From assembly GCA_003242955.1 (NCBI GenBank), contig QJPH01000438.1:1-38734 (forward strand): a stretch of 38,734 nucleotides of DNA, in the 5' to 3' direction. A model generated the notes under the pieces. It was not told where the DNA came from and made no database searches. It saw nothing but the letters and a program-made list of their open reading frames with translations. Positions 15,152 through 24,310 of the stretch are shown in pieces (within the stretch, counting starts at the first letter, position 1; each line of letters starts with the position of its first letter). The DNA is from Candidatus Methylumidiphilus alinenensis (GTDB taxonomy: Bacteria; Pseudomonadota; Gammaproteobacteria; Methylococcales; Methylococcaceae). The translations under genes were made by a program, and so were the position numbers.

Positions 15152-16081
15152 TCATTCTATGGTGGACTCTGCGTTCATGTTTTCCTCTGGAAGCCTTACC
15201 GTGGCAACCACGGTGTTGCCGTTACCCTGATATTCGAGGGAGTCGAAACTCGTCGTGCGCGCCATGGCAATTCCCCTGCCATTGGGATCAAACACACGCT
15301 CAGGGTCGAAATTCAAGTAACGCTGCCAATCGAAGCCTTGGCCTTGGTCGCGGATGGTGAAAACCAAATCGTTGGGTCTGCGCTCAAAAACAATTTCCAC
15401 TCGCTTGCCTAGGTTTTCCTCCAAAGCCAATCGCCTTGCAATTTCCTGACTCATCTGACCCGTATCGATTAATTCTCCTTTTTCGTGGTAGGTAATCCCC
15501 AAATTGCCATGTTCCACCGAGTTGATAATCAGCTCCCGCAATCCAAGGATGGCCTTGTCGGGTTTAGGGCAGGCATGGGCGAAAAAGTCGGCCAATAGGC
15601 AACCATCTTCAATGGTTTGGAAACGGAAAACACCATTATCGAGGCATGCAAAGGGCCGTTGGGCCTGTCGCAAGCTGTCTTGCATGGCCAGATGGTCGTG
15701 GTATTGCGTCACTGCCGCCTTGACAATGCTTAACAAAACCTTGGGTTCGAAAGGTTTGATTAGATAATAGTAGGCACCGGCATTAAGCCCTTCCTGTATG
15801 CTAGCTGAATCACCCGCGGCGGTTTCCATGATAACGGGGATTTGGTCAAGCTCTGGGTTTGCCTTGATTTTGGACAACAGTTCCATGCCATCCATCCGGG
15901 GCATCAGCCTATCCAACAAAATTGCATCAAAGCCAGTGTCGCGCTCTTCAGTCAGAAACTTCCATGCTTCCTGCCCATCCTCGGCATGCCTGATTGAAAA
16001 ACCACCATCAGTGAGAACCTCTTCGATGATCTCTGCGAAGATAATCTCGTCTTCCACCAATAAAATTCGATTGCCTGACAT
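15152..16081 (-). CDS. Response regulator with RsbW-like ATPase output domain
   Basis: This 309-aa protein joins a receiver to a GHKL ATPase. The receiver (1-~125) has acidic residues in LLVEDE, phospho-acceptor D57 in LLDRLMPRMDG, and the lysine in YLIKPFEP. Residues ~165-300 look like an HATPase_c of the anti-sigma/serine kinase type, with the N-box GLRELIINSVEHGN, then IRDQGQGFDW and NGRGIAMAR. Such proteins often switch partner proteins by phosphorylation or sequestration instead of binding DNA. I chose the ATG at 16081 because AGGAG lies about 8 bases upstream; the frame continues 11 codons further. It precedes the hybrid kinase gene, which probably phosphorylates it. Confidence 0.9.
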   Translation of the reverse strand: MSGNRILLVEDEIIFAEIIEEVLTDGGFSIRHAEDGQEAWKFLTEERDTGFDAILLDRLMPRMDGMELLSKIKANPELDQIPVIMETAAGDSASIQEGLNAGAYYYLIKPFEPKVLLSIVKAAVTQYHDHLAMQDSLRQAQRPFACLDNGVFRFQTIEDGCLLADFFAHACPKPDKAILGLRELIINSVEHGNLGITYHEKGELIDTGQMSQEIARRLALEENLGKRVEIVFERRPNDLVFTIRDQGQGFDWQRYLNFDPERVFDPNGRGIAMARTTSFDSLEYQGNGNTVVATVRLPEENMNAESTIE

Positions 16082-16160
16082 CTTTAATTCTCCTATACAA
16101 ATTTCTGCTATCATAATAGCATTATAAATTGATAGTATTGTGTGTCTACATCGGGTGACA

Positions 16161-16276
16161 GAACTTGATTAAGCGTTCACCCCCCTTGGGAGCGCGGGTG
16201 TCTCGCCCGCTGAGGGCGGCCAAGATGGCCGCACTCCCGAGAAAAAGCAGGGGGGAGTGAACGCTTACGAACTTGA
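16161..16276. mobile_element. Family A palindrome, copy A2, with 8-bp target duplication
   Basis: The element is 16169-16268 (100 bp), starting TTAAGCGTTCACCCCCC and ending GGGGGGAGTGAACGCTTAC. Its internal hairpins are in the opposite order from copy A1, so it is inserted in the other orientation. GAACTTGA flanks it at 16161-16168 and 16269-16276. It lies between the divergent response regulator and DUF6316-like genes, where it could affect promoters of both. Confidence 0.85.
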
Positions 16277-16341
16277 TGGGCCGGTATTTATCATTACCGT
16301 TTAACTTTCCAAATTATCCTTCTGAGACACTCATACAGCCT

Positions 16342-16530
16342 ATGCCTAACATCATTGACCGTATATTCCAAGGGGAATGCAATCAACCTGGTCAAGAAGA
16401 GTGGTTTTACCGTGCCCGTGAGGGCATCGGTGGACCCTATCTATCCAAAGATGATGCTGCATCTGCCCTGCTTAGTTTCATCCACTTTTGCAAAGAGAAT
16501 GGTTTCAGCGGCGGCAGGAACGATAACTAA
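16342..16530 (+). CDS. Small DUF6316-like protein
   Basis: This 62-aa protein (from MPNIIDRIF) has the pattern of short DUF6316 proteins: EEWFYRAREGIGGPYLSKDDAASALLSFI, an aromatic-Arg-Glu-Gly core followed by GPF/Y-x-S-K/R. The role of the family is unknown to me. I prefer the ATG at 16342; an in-frame start at 16273 would add 23 residues encoded next to the palindrome. It ends 45 bp before nadD in the same direction and may be in one transcript with it. Confidence 0.65.
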   Translation: MPNIIDRIFQGECNQPGQEEWFYRAREGIGGPYLSKDDAASALLSFIHFCKENGFSGGRNDN

Positions 16531-16575
16531 CCATACCGATGCCGGGTTCGGCAAGCCATGGCGAGAAACTGAAAG

Positions 16576-17217
16576 ATGCTGGGAATCTTCGGTGGAACTT
16601 TCGACCCAGTGCATTACGGACATTTGCGCACTGCACTGGATGTGAAGGAAACCCTGCGGCTATCTGATCTGCGTTTCCTACCTTGCCGCATTCCGTCCCA
16701 TCGCAGTTCGCCTGGGGCAAGCCCTCAGCAACGGCTAAGGATGCTAGAATTGGCCTTGCAGAATGCGGACACGGGGTTTTCCATTGATAGGCGTGAACTT
16801 GACAGAGAAGGCACGTCCTACATGGTCGATACATTGGCATCCTTACGGGAAGAGAACCTTTCCCGGTCAATTTGCCTAATTTTAGGGATAGACGCGTTTG
16901 CAGACCTCCCCTACTGGCATCGCTGGGGGGAATTGTTCAATCTGGCCAATTTCGTTGTCATGCGGCGTCCAAACTCAACGGAACCTGAATTAACGGGCGA
17001 ACTTGCGGACCTTGTACTGGAAAACCGGATGGAAGACACTGGGGAATTTGCAGCCAGTCCGTTTGGCAAAATTGTATTTCTTGAAGTAACCCAGCTTGCC
17101 ATTTCTGCCACTGGAATCAGAAAACTGATTGCCTGTGGCAAAAGCCCCCGTTACCTGTTGCCTGACCCCGTGCTTGAGATGATTCAGTCGCAGGGGCTTT
17201 ACCGAACCGCGAGTTAG
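16576..17217 (+). CDS. nadD: Nicotinate-nucleotide adenylyltransferase
   Basis: This 213-aa cytosolic enzyme converts nicotinate mononucleotide and ATP to deamido-NAD in NAD synthesis. The nucleotidyltransferase signature GIFGGTFDPVHYGHLR lies at residues 3-18, followed by LRFLPCRIPSHR, YMVDTLASLRE, LILGIDAFADLPYWHRW and, near the end, the second nucleotide-binding element ISATGIRKLIACGKSPRYLLPDPVLEMI. Length is normal. In many gammaproteobacteria rsfS follows nadD, but here the next gene is on the opposite strand, so that link is lost. The Shine-Dalgarno is weak (GAAAG). Confidence 0.95.
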   Translation: MLGIFGGTFDPVHYGHLRTALDVKETLRLSDLRFLPCRIPSHRSSPGASPQQRLRMLELALQNADTGFSIDRRELDREGTSYMVDTLASLREENLSRSICLILGIDAFADLPYWHRWGELFNLANFVVMRRPNSTEPELTGELADLVLENRMEDTGEFAASPFGKIVFLEVTQLAISATGIRKLIACGKSPRYLLPDPVLEMIQSQGLYRTAS

Positions 17218-17291
17218 CTAGGCATCATAATATCAGAGTGGGTTTAGACCGACTCGGCTTTTGAGCAGCAATTCTCATTTTGAAAAAACCG

Positions 17292-17397
17292 GGCGGGTTT
17301 GGAACCCGCCCCTACGAATCGACATTCCGTATCCTGTTTATAATACATTGAAAATTCTGAATTAACTACCTGCGTAGGGGCGGGTTCCAAACCCGCC
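17292..17397. repeat. 25-bp perfect inverted repeats downstream of nadD
   Basis: Bases 17292-17316 and 17373-17397 are exact reverse complements (GGCGGGTTTGGAACCCGCCC plus five bases). Each arm also folds on itself (GGCGGGTT-TGG-AACCCGCC). They lie between the convergent ends of nadD and the 153-aa gene and could end transcription from both sides, but no T run follows either arm. Confidence 0.75.
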
Positions 17398-17458
17398 ATT
17401 ATTATCTTTGCCAAAATTTGAATTGCTGGCGTTTGAGTCCGAGCTGACTCGGCCTACT

Positions 17459-17920
17459 CTAGTCTGGTTCGTTGAAATCGACACCGAGCATGTCCCAACT
17501 TTTCACATCAGCCAAGTCACCCCCGTTAAACTTGATCTTACAGGCGTACTTCCTCTCGATAGAACCCTTTTCGGGTGAAGCGACTATCACCACGGAGCGA
17601 ATGAGGTAAGTCCTGCCTCCCAATGCCCATGCTTCGTATTGCTTGTCAACAAATTGCGCTGTTTCCGGGACGTGTCTATCCGCCACCATCACGCTCTTGC
17701 ACTGGTTAAATGCCATATCGCTGCGTTGATTATTGATTTTACCCAGCTCCTCCTGTTCCTCGTCCTTCTCAAAAAAGAAATTGGATTGAACCACTGCCAT
17801 GACTCCGGGCATGATGACCTTTTGCAGCAACACATAAAGCGCCACAATGAATAGAACGAGCAAGATGACGGACCATATTTTAGGAAGCTTGGCAATTTTT
17901 TCTAGCAATTTATTGAGCAT
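17459..17920 (-). CDS. Small membrane-anchored protein of unknown function
   Basis: This 153-aa protein has one N-terminal membrane helix (about residues 16-38, IWSVILLVLFIVALYVLLQK) and a soluble C-terminal part. That part has two cysteines (FNQCKS and KYACKIKFNG) that could pair in the periplasm, and a YEAWALGGRTYLIRSVVIV strand region. I do not recognise the family. It is divergent from prfC, with 126 bp between the starts, and convergent with nadD. Confidence 0.75.
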   Translation of the reverse strand: MLNKLLEKIAKLPKIWSVILLVLFIVALYVLLQKVIMPGVMAVVQSNFFFEKDEEQEELGKINNQRSDMAFNQCKSVMVADRHVPETAQFVDKQYEAWALGGRTYLIRSVVIVASPEKGSIERKYACKIKFNGGDLADVKSWDMLGVDFNEPD

Positions 17921-18009
17921 GTCTTTTTTTCTCTAGGTTTGGTTCGAGTAGTTTAGCCTTCATCTCGCTTTGGCGGAAATTTTGCGTAAAAGTTCATGGC
18001 AGGGTTCGG

Positions 18010-18015
18010 TATAAT
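18010..18015 (+). promoter_or_regulatory. Probable -10 element of the prfC promoter
   Basis: A perfect TATAAT ends 31 bases before the chosen prfC start. The -35 is not clear (TTGCGT is 22 bases upstream, too far for an ideal sigma-70 site). If used, the transcript would begin near 18022, which excludes upstream start codons at 17996 and 18014. Confidence 0.5.
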
Positions 18016-18046
18016 GAACTTCTTTTTTGCAGCCACTGTCTTTTTC

Positions 18047-19627
18047 ATGTCCCAACTGTCCAACGAGTTGAATCGCAGGCGCACTTTCGCCATCATCTCC
18101 CATCCCGATGCCGGCAAGACCACTTTGACCGAAAAATTGCTACTTTTCGGCGGTGCCATTCAATTGGCCGGATCGGTAAAAAGCCGCAAAGCAGCCCGTC
18201 ACGCCACTTCCGATTGGATGGAGATGGAAAAACAGCGTGGCATCTCAGTCACCACTTCGGTCATGCAGTTCGAGCACCAAGACTGTGTACTCAATCTATT
18301 GGATACACCCGGTCATGAAGACTTTTCCGAGGACACCTACCGCACCTTGACCGCAGTGGACTCCGCTTTGATGGTCATCGACAGCGCCAAAGGAGTGGAG
18401 GACCGCACGGTCAAATTAATGGAAGTCTGCCGTTTGCGCGACACCCCGATACTAACCTTCATTAATAAGTTGGATCGCGAAGGCAGGGAACCCATCGACT
18501 TGTTAGATGAAATAGAAAGCATTTTGAAAATCCAATGCACTCCGATGACCTGGCCTATTGGCATGGGTAAACGATTCAAGGGTGTTTATAACTTGATCGA
18601 GGATTCGGTGCATTTGTTCAGCCCCTCCCACGGCGACAAAATCATCAAGGGCGAGACCATTCAAGGAATCGACAACCCCAAACTCGACGATGTTTTGGGG
18701 GATATAGCCGATGAACTGAGGCTGGATATCGAGTTAGTCAAAGGGGCAAGCCACGAATTCAGCCTGGATAGCTATCTTGCCGGCAAGCAAACGCCCGTGT
18801 TTTTCGGTTCGGCGATTAATAACTTCGGTGTGTTGGAATTGCTCGATGCCTTTGCCGATTTCGCGCCTCGGCCCAAGCCGCGCCAAGCACTTGAACGTTT
18901 AGTCGAAGCCGAAGACGATAAATTCACAGGCTTTGTCTTTAAGATACAAGCGAACATGGACCCCGCCCACCGCGACCGGATTGCCTTTCTTCGCATTTGC
19001 TCTGGCAAGTATGACAAAGGCATGAAGATTTTCCATGTCCGCACCGGCAAGCAAGTGCAAATCGCCAATGCCATCACCTTCCAGGCCGATAGCCGGAAGA
19101 ATGTGGAAGAGGCTTACGCCGGCGACATTATCGGGCTGTACAACCATGGCACCATACAGGTGGGCGACACTTTCACCCAAGGCGAAAGCTTAAAATATGC
19201 CGGAGTGCCCTATTTCGCACCGGAACTGTTCCGTCGTGTCGTTTTGAGAGACCCCCTACGCGCCAAAGCCCTGCAAAAAGGCTTGCAGCAATTGACCGAA
19301 GAGGGTGCCACCCAATTGTTCAAACCATTTAAGAACAACGATCTGATTTTAGGCGCGGTGGGCGTGTTGCAATTTGACGTGACTGCCTTTCGCTTGAAAT
19401 CCGAATACAACGTCGAATGCGCCTACGATAACGTCTCTGTCTACACCGCACGCTGGGTGTCCAGCACCGACCCCAAAAAGCTGGAGGAATTCAAGAAAAA
19501 ATCCTTCGACCACCTTGCGGAAGACGGTAGCGGATGCTTAGTATACCTCGCCACCAGCCGGGTGAACCTGTCATTGACCCAAGAGCGCTGGCCCGAAATC
19601 AGCTTTAACGGAACCCGCGAATTGTGA
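18047..19627 (+). CDS. prfC: Peptide chain release factor 3
   Basis: This 526-aa translational GTPase recycles RF1 and RF2 from the ribosome after termination. G1 is [12 protein letters not shown] (residues 19-30), the switch region is [20 protein letters not shown]3 is [21 protein letters not shown], and G4 is FINKLD. The RF3-specific blocks [38 protein letters not shown] and [17 protein letters not shown] are all present. Length agrees with Escherichia coli RF3 (529 aa). I chose ATG 18047 because it gives the family's usual length and lies downstream of a TATAAT box, although the Shine-Dalgarno is poor. The stop overlaps the next gene's GTG as GTGA. Confidence 0.96.
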   Translation: MSQLSNELNRRRTFAIISHPDAGKTTLTEKLLLFGGAIQLAGSVKSRKAARHATSDWMEMEKQRGISVTTSVMQFEHQDCVLNLLDTPGHEDFSEDTYRTLTAVDSALMVIDSAKGVEDRTVKLMEVCRLRDTPILTFINKLDREGREPIDLLDEIESILKIQCTPMTWPIGMGKRFKGVYNLIEDSVHLFSPSHGDKIIKGETIQGIDNPKLDDVLGDIADELRLDIELVKGASHEFSLDSYLAGKQTPVFFGSAINNFGVLELLDAFADFAPRPKPRQALERLVEAEDDKFTGFVFKIQANMDPAHRDRIAFLRICSGKYDKGMKIFHVRTGKQVQIANAITFQADSRKNVEEAYAGDIIGLYNHGTIQVGDTFTQGESLKYAGVPYFAPELFRRVVLRDPLRAKALQKGLQQLTEEGATQLFKPFKNNDLILGAVGVLQFDVTAFRLKSEYNVECAYDNVSVYTARWVSSTDPKKLEEFKKKSFDHLAEDGSGCLVYLATSRVNLSLTQERWPEISFNGTREL

Positions 19628-22600
19628 GCGAGAGCACTAGCGTCATGACCGACCCCATAGAACAAGAACGCCAAGCACTTTTCAGTGCATTCCAACTGTT
19701 GCCCGGCCCAGACAAGGCAGCAGTCAAGTTACTGGCTATAAATTGGATGCCCTTGGGTAAATCACAAATCACTAGCGCTTTGCGCAAGACTTTGGGTCCT
19801 ACGGGAGTGAAAAGCATCGACTTTGCCGGGCTGCGCAAAAGCAAAATATTGGTATCAGGCAGTGCTTGGAGTAGCGAGCATCAAAGTTGCAACCCGTTGA
19901 TTCTCGAACTTGTGGCACGTTATGCCATTCTCGATGCCACATTCAACCTCTACGCGGATTTGGCCCATATTGCGGCCCCCTTGCAAAAAAGTTATGGGGC
20001 TCCTGCAAAAAATGAAATTTATTTCCGCAACGATGACGAATTAATTAGGGAAACACGGTTGGGCATGTATTGGCGGGACGAAGCATACATCACCTCGCTG
20101 TTTCGGATGTTTGAACGCCACCGCTCTGGGTATTACCAAGGCTCTTTGAAGTATTGCACCGATCCATCCATCATTTACGGGATAGTTTGCTCAAACCCTT
20201 TCGACGCAGAATGGTTCCAAGGGCTTCCCATCGGCATCAGGATTAAGGCACTGCCGAGCACACTGTCCCTGTTACTGGAAAATTGGCGATGTGATGGACA
20301 AGCGCTGGCATTGGCAATGCAAAGCTGCAACTCCGCAGAGGCTCTCCCGGAATGGATTAACCAAACCACAAAGACAGCTATTTGCCGGGGCGATTGGGAT
20401 GTTGCCAAAACTTTGTTAAAACAAAGCCCCTTGAATTCCACCGAACATAGTCTGCGTGGCCTGCTCGCCCTGGTGATGGGTGATATTGACGCGGCAATCA
20501 AACTTTTTCAGGATGGATTGGCTTTGTTGCGCAGGGAGCAGGGTTCGATCAAGGGCTTGTTTCCAAGTTTCGTCGGCTTATTCCACATTTATGCCCTATA
20601 CCAACGCAATTCCACAGGTGATTTGGATGAAGCCGCCAGACTCATGGTTCAAGGCATGGACAATGCCCAATTCCGTCCAGCCTATGCGATACTAGCCTGG
20701 ATGCCAATGTTGGAATTAGACGAGAAAACAGCCCTGCCAAAGGTGCGCGACCAATTGCAGCAGGCTAAGCAAAACCCTTGGACATTTTGGATAGGTTTGC
20801 TCGTGCTTTCGCGTTATCAAGCCCCCCGGACACTGACCGAATATTTGCCTGTCATGAAACGGTTTGGGGAACAGGCAACAGTTAACGGGTTAAACTGGCT
20901 GGCGGCGGAAATGGCCTGTTTAATTGCCAATGTGGACCCGAAGGCTACCAGTCGACAACAACAAGCTGCTGAATTTGAAGCCCATATGGGTGTCAAACTG
21001 CTGTTTAACCGAATCCAACGCGAAGAATACTGGGAACGCGCACTTAAAGCCATTTCCAACACGGCAGCCAGGCCAAAGGAAAGCAAGGAAAAAAAAACCG
21101 TGGAAACCAGACTGGCTTGGTTAGTTTCGCCAGACACCTACTTATCAACCGGCTATAAAATTGAAATCAGGGAACAGGCCCGCAACGCCAAGGGCGGGTG
21201 GAATAAAGGCAAAGCAATCTCCTTCAAACGCCTAAGGGAAAGCTCCGCCGAGATCAATGGGTTAACTGAGCAGGATATCCACACGATCAGCCATATCGTC
21301 CTAGACCGTTACAGCAACGCCTACTATTTGGACGAGAAGGGTTGGCTGGCCTTGGCGGGTCATCATAACGTATTCTGGAAAGATAGCGCAACCGCATTGG
21401 AACTGGCGGTCGCCGAGCCCGAATTGCGCGTCAAGAAAACACCCGGCTCCGAGCAGGTGAACATTAGCTTCTGGCCAAAATTCAGCAGTGAACAAAAAGT
21501 TTCCATTGCCCCGGATGGCTTGACCCGTTTGAAAATCGTCGAACTCAAGCCCGAACACCACCGCCTCGCCGCCATCATAGGGGAAGGTTTGGAAGCGCCT
21601 TTGGCTGCACAGGAACGCATTCTTGCCAGCCTTAGCACGGTATCTTCCCTAGTCACCATTCATTCCGACATCGGCGGGACCGAATTGGCGACCGCCGAAA
21701 CCGTAACTGCCGATCCGCGCCCACGGATACAATTGGTCCCAGAAGGGGACGGGCTAAGGATAGCCTTGTTGGTCAGGCCATTCGGGGAACAAGGCTCTTA
21801 TCACGCACCCGGGGCAGGCGGGGCCGGTCTCATCGCCGAAATCGGCGGTCAACGCCTGCAAACCCTGCGCGACCTTGAACAAGAACGGAAGTTATCCGAT
21901 GAAATCCTTGCCCTCTGCCCGACTTTACGGGACAAGGCGCAGGAAACCCAAGCATGGCAGTGGCTTGCCGATGATGCCGAAAGCAGCTTGGAAGTCCTGC
22001 TGGAACTCCATGAAATCGGTGACAAAGCCATGGTGGAATGGCCCCAGGGTGAAAAATTCAAACTGATGGGCCAAGCCGGCTTGAATCGGTTCAGTGTCAA
22101 AATCCAGCAACAGCGTGACTGGTTCAGCCTCAGCGGCGAGTTGAAGCTGGACAATGGTGAGATAATCAACATGCAGCGCCTGCTGGAATTGACGGCTGGA
22201 ACTCGAAGCAAGTTCATCCGCCTTGACGAAAACCGCTTTCTGGCACTGACCGACACCTTCCGCAAACGTTTGGATGATTTGCGGAGTTATTCCGAAAAGC
22301 ACGGTAAGGACCAGCGCCTCAATGCCCTAGCCTTGCCGGTCATTGAGGAAATTGCCGAGGAAGTGGGCGAATTCAAAGGCGACGCCGCTTGGCGTAAACA
22401 GGTTTCCCGCTTGCGTCAAGCAGAACAATTCAAACCTATTCTACCCTCCACCCTTCAGGCCGAACTTCGCGACTACCAACACGAAGGATTCGACTGGCTG
22501 TCGCGTTTGGCCTCTTGGGGAGTGGGCGCCTGCCTAGCCGACGATATGGGCCTGGGCAAAACCTTGCAAGCCATCGCCGTAATCCTGACCCGCGCCGGAG

Positions 22601-23841
22601 AAGGCCCGAGCCTAGTCGTTGCCCCGACCTCAGTGTGCTTCAATTGGCAAAACGAATTGGCCCGCTTTGCGCCCACACTTAACGTGCGCTTCCTAGGGGG
22701 CGGCGACAGGCAACAACTGATCGACAACCTTCAGCCGTTGGACTTGTTGATTTGCAGTTATGGCCTACTGCAACAAGAATCTGTCGGGGAACTGTTGGCT
22801 AGCGTTAAATTCCGCACCATTGTCTTGGATGAAGCGCAAGCCATCAAAAACCCCGCTACTAAACGCTCCCAACAAGCCATGGCCTTGCAAGGGGAATTCA
22901 AGCTCATTACCACAGGAACCCCGGTCGAGAACCACTTAGGCGAACTTTGGAACCTGATGCGCTTCGTCAACCCCGGCCTGTTAGGTTCCTTGGAAAGCTT
23001 CAACCGCCGTTTCGCCGGTCCCATCGAACGTAACCAAGACCGCGAGGTCAGGCATCGGCTAAAGAGACTAATCCAACCCTTCATCCTGCGCCGCACCAAA
23101 TCTCAAGTGCTGGACGAACTGCCGCCGCGCACCGAAATCGAACTTCAGGTCGAACTGAGTGAAAAGGAAGCAACTTTCTACGAAGCTTTGCGCCGCAAGC
23201 TAGTGGATGACCTCGCTAGCGTAGACAGTGATATTCAGGACAAACGCTTCCAAGTATTAGCCGCCATCACCAAACTGCGCCGCGCCTGCTGCAACCCCGA
23301 ACTGGTGGCCCCCGGACTCGGGCTATCGAGCAGTAAACTGGAACTGTTCGGCGAAGTGCTGGACGAATTGCTGGAAAATCGCCACAAAGCCTTGGTGTTC
23401 AGCCAATTTGTAGACCATCTTAGCATCATCCGCGCCCATCTGGATGAAAAAGGCATTAACTATCAATACTTGGACGGCCAAACCCCGGCACCGGAACGGA
23501 AGAAACGGGTGGAAGCCTTTCAGGCCGGTCAGGGCGATGTATTCCTAATCAGCCTCAGAGCCGGGGGCGTCGGCCTTAACCTCACGGCGGCGGACTATGT
23601 CATCCATATGGACCCTTGGTGGAATCCTGCGGTGGAAGACCAGGCATCCGACCGCGCCCACCGCATCGGCCAGCAACGCCCGGTCACGGTTTACCGCCTA
23701 GTGACCAAAGGCACCATTGAAGAGCAGATTGTCTCCCTCCACCGACAAAAGCGCGACCTTGCCGATAGCTTGCTGGAAGGCGGAGAAATCAGTGGAAAGA
23801 TTGGCGCCGAAGATTTGTTGCAGTTGATGCGGGGGGAATGA
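19624..23841 (+). CDS. SNF2-family DNA-dependent ATPase (HepA/RapA-type helicase core)
   Basis: This 1405-aa protein has a C-terminal SNF2 motor and a long N-terminal extension. The motor begins with [41 protein letters not shown] (Walker A near residue 975), has Walker B as [10 protein letters not shown] (near 1070), [26 protein letters not shown], then the second RecA lobe with [73 protein letters not shown]. Residues 1-~900 have no motif I can name; parts look like helical repeats around residues 250-400. The likely role is remodelling of nucleic acid-protein complexes. The GTG start overlaps the prfC stop; ATG 19645 is an alternative. Confidence 0.92.
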   Translation: MSESTSVMTDPIEQERQALFSAFQLLPGPDKAAVKLLAINWMPLGKSQITSALRKTLGPTGVKSIDFAGLRKSKILVSGSAWSSEHQSCNPLILELVARYAILDATFNLYADLAHIAAPLQKSYGAPAKNEIYFRNDDELIRETRLGMYWRDEAYITSLFRMFERHRSGYYQGSLKYCTDPSIIYGIVCSNPFDAEWFQGLPIGIRIKALPSTLSLLLENWRCDGQALALAMQSCNSAEALPEWINQTTKTAICRGDWDVAKTLLKQSPLNSTEHSLRGLLALVMGDIDAAIKLFQDGLALLRREQGSIKGLFPSFVGLFHIYALYQRNSTGDLDEAARLMVQGMDNAQFRPAYAILAWMPMLELDEKTALPKVRDQLQQAKQNPWTFWIGLLVLSRYQAPRTLTEYLPVMKRFGEQATVNGLNWLAAEMACLIANVDPKATSRQQQAAEFEAHMGVKLLFNRIQREEYWERALKAISNTAARPKESKEKKTVETRLAWLVSPDTYLSTGYKIEIREQARNAKGGWNKGKAISFKRLRESSAEINGLTEQDIHTISHIVLDRYSNAYYLDEKGWLALAGHHNVFWKDSATALELAVAEPELRVKKTPGSEQVNISFWPKFSSEQKVSIAPDGLTRLKIVELKPEHHRLAAIIGEGLEAPLAAQERILASLSTVSSLVTIHSDIGGTELATAETVTADPRPRIQLVPEGDGLRIALLVRPFGEQGSYHAPGAGGAGLIAEIGGQRLQTLRDLEQERKLSDEILALCPTLRDKAQETQAWQWLADDAESSLEVLLELHEIGDKAMVEWPQGEKFKLMGQAGLNRFSVKIQQQRDWFSLSGELKLDNGEIINMQRLLELTAGTRSKFIRLDENRFLALTDTFRKRLDDLRSYSEKHGKDQRLNALALPVIEEIAEEVGEFKGDAAWRKQVSRLRQAEQFKPILPSTLQAELRDYQHEGFDWLSRLASWGVGACLADDMGLGKTLQAIAVILTRAGEGPSLVVAPTSVCFNWQNELARFAPTLNVRFLGGGDRQQLIDNLQPLDLLICSYGLLQQESVGELLASVKFRTIVLDEAQAIKNPATKRSQQAMALQGEFKLITTGTPVENHLGELWNLMRFVNPGLLGSLESFNRRFAGPIERNQDREVRHRLKRLIQPFILRRTKSQVLDELPPRTEIELQVELSEKEATFYEALRRKLVDDLASVDSDIQDKRFQVLAAITKLRRACCNPELVAPGLGLSSSKLELFGEVLDELLENRHKALVFSQFVDHLSIIRAHLDEKGINYQYLDGQTPAPERKKRVEAFQAGQGDVFLISLRAGGVGLNLTAADYVIHMDPWWNPAVEDQASDRAHRIGQQRPVTVYRLVTKGTIEEQIVSLHRQKRDLADSLLEGGEISGKIGAEDLLQLMRGE

Positions 23842-23961
23842 GGGTTGCTAGGACCGTAAAGGGCGCAATAGCGGCATCAGCCGCGTATTGCGCCGTATGT
23901 GGATGATCCGCCCATTCGGTGCAATACGCTTCGATATTTGATGGCTCCCACGCTCCGGCGT

Positions 23962-24095
23962 CACTACCATTAAGTTAAGATGCATTAAGCGTGAAATCAG
24001 CCCTTGACGGAACGCCAAGCCCCAGCTTGGCGGGCAGATTGCCGATGCCAAGCTGGGGCTTGGCGTTCCGATAAACGCTTAACTTAATGGCAGTG
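23962..24095. mobile_element. Family B element, copy B3
   Basis: This 134-bp element has ends CACTACCATTAAGTTAAG and CTTAACTTAATGGCAGTG (17 of 18 match). Its interior is a hairpin built on GGAACGCCAAGCCCCAGCTT and its complement. ACGCTCC stands on both sides (before 23958 and from 24096), a possible target duplication, and the element appears to split a family C sequence. Confidence 0.75.
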
Positions 24096-24140
24096 ACGCT
24101 CCAGGACAGTAGGGCGGCAACCCTTTGCCGCCAATTATTT

Positions 24141-24282
24141 TGATCGTTCCCACGCTCCGGCGCTCATCGTTATACACAAGTGTAGAAAACCCGTCATTTC
24201 GGCAGGGATGCCGAAATGACGGCTATTCCTATTTTCCCAGACTTGTGTAATCGCCGAGCGCCGGAGCGTGGGAGCGATCAGA
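24141..24282. repeat. Three palindromes nested inside each other
   Basis: The outer pair is TTCCCACGCTCCGGCGCTC and GAGCGCCGGAGCGTGGGA (family C). Inside it lie TTATACACAAGTGTAGAAAA and its diverged partner TTTTCCCAGACTTGTGTAAT. At the centre is CCGTCATTTCGGC and GCCGAAATGACGG around AGGGAT (family D core). The symmetrical nesting suggests successive insertions, each near the centre of an earlier one. Confidence 0.75.
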
Positions 24283-24310
24283 GCACTGGAGCGTGGTAAC
24301 CAGAAAAACT

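Larger units (their letters stand above)
23842..24310. repeat. Intergenic block of four palindromic repeats
   Basis: No gene is supported. In order it holds a GGCGCAATAGCGGC...GCCGCGTATTGCGCC palindrome (23862-23894), a family C half-site (CTCCCACGCTCCGGCG), a family B element (23962-24095), a GGCGGCAAAGG half-repeat, and three nested palindromes (24141-24282). The kinds and density of repeats match the gaps near the eCIS and ABC loci. Confidence 0.7.
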
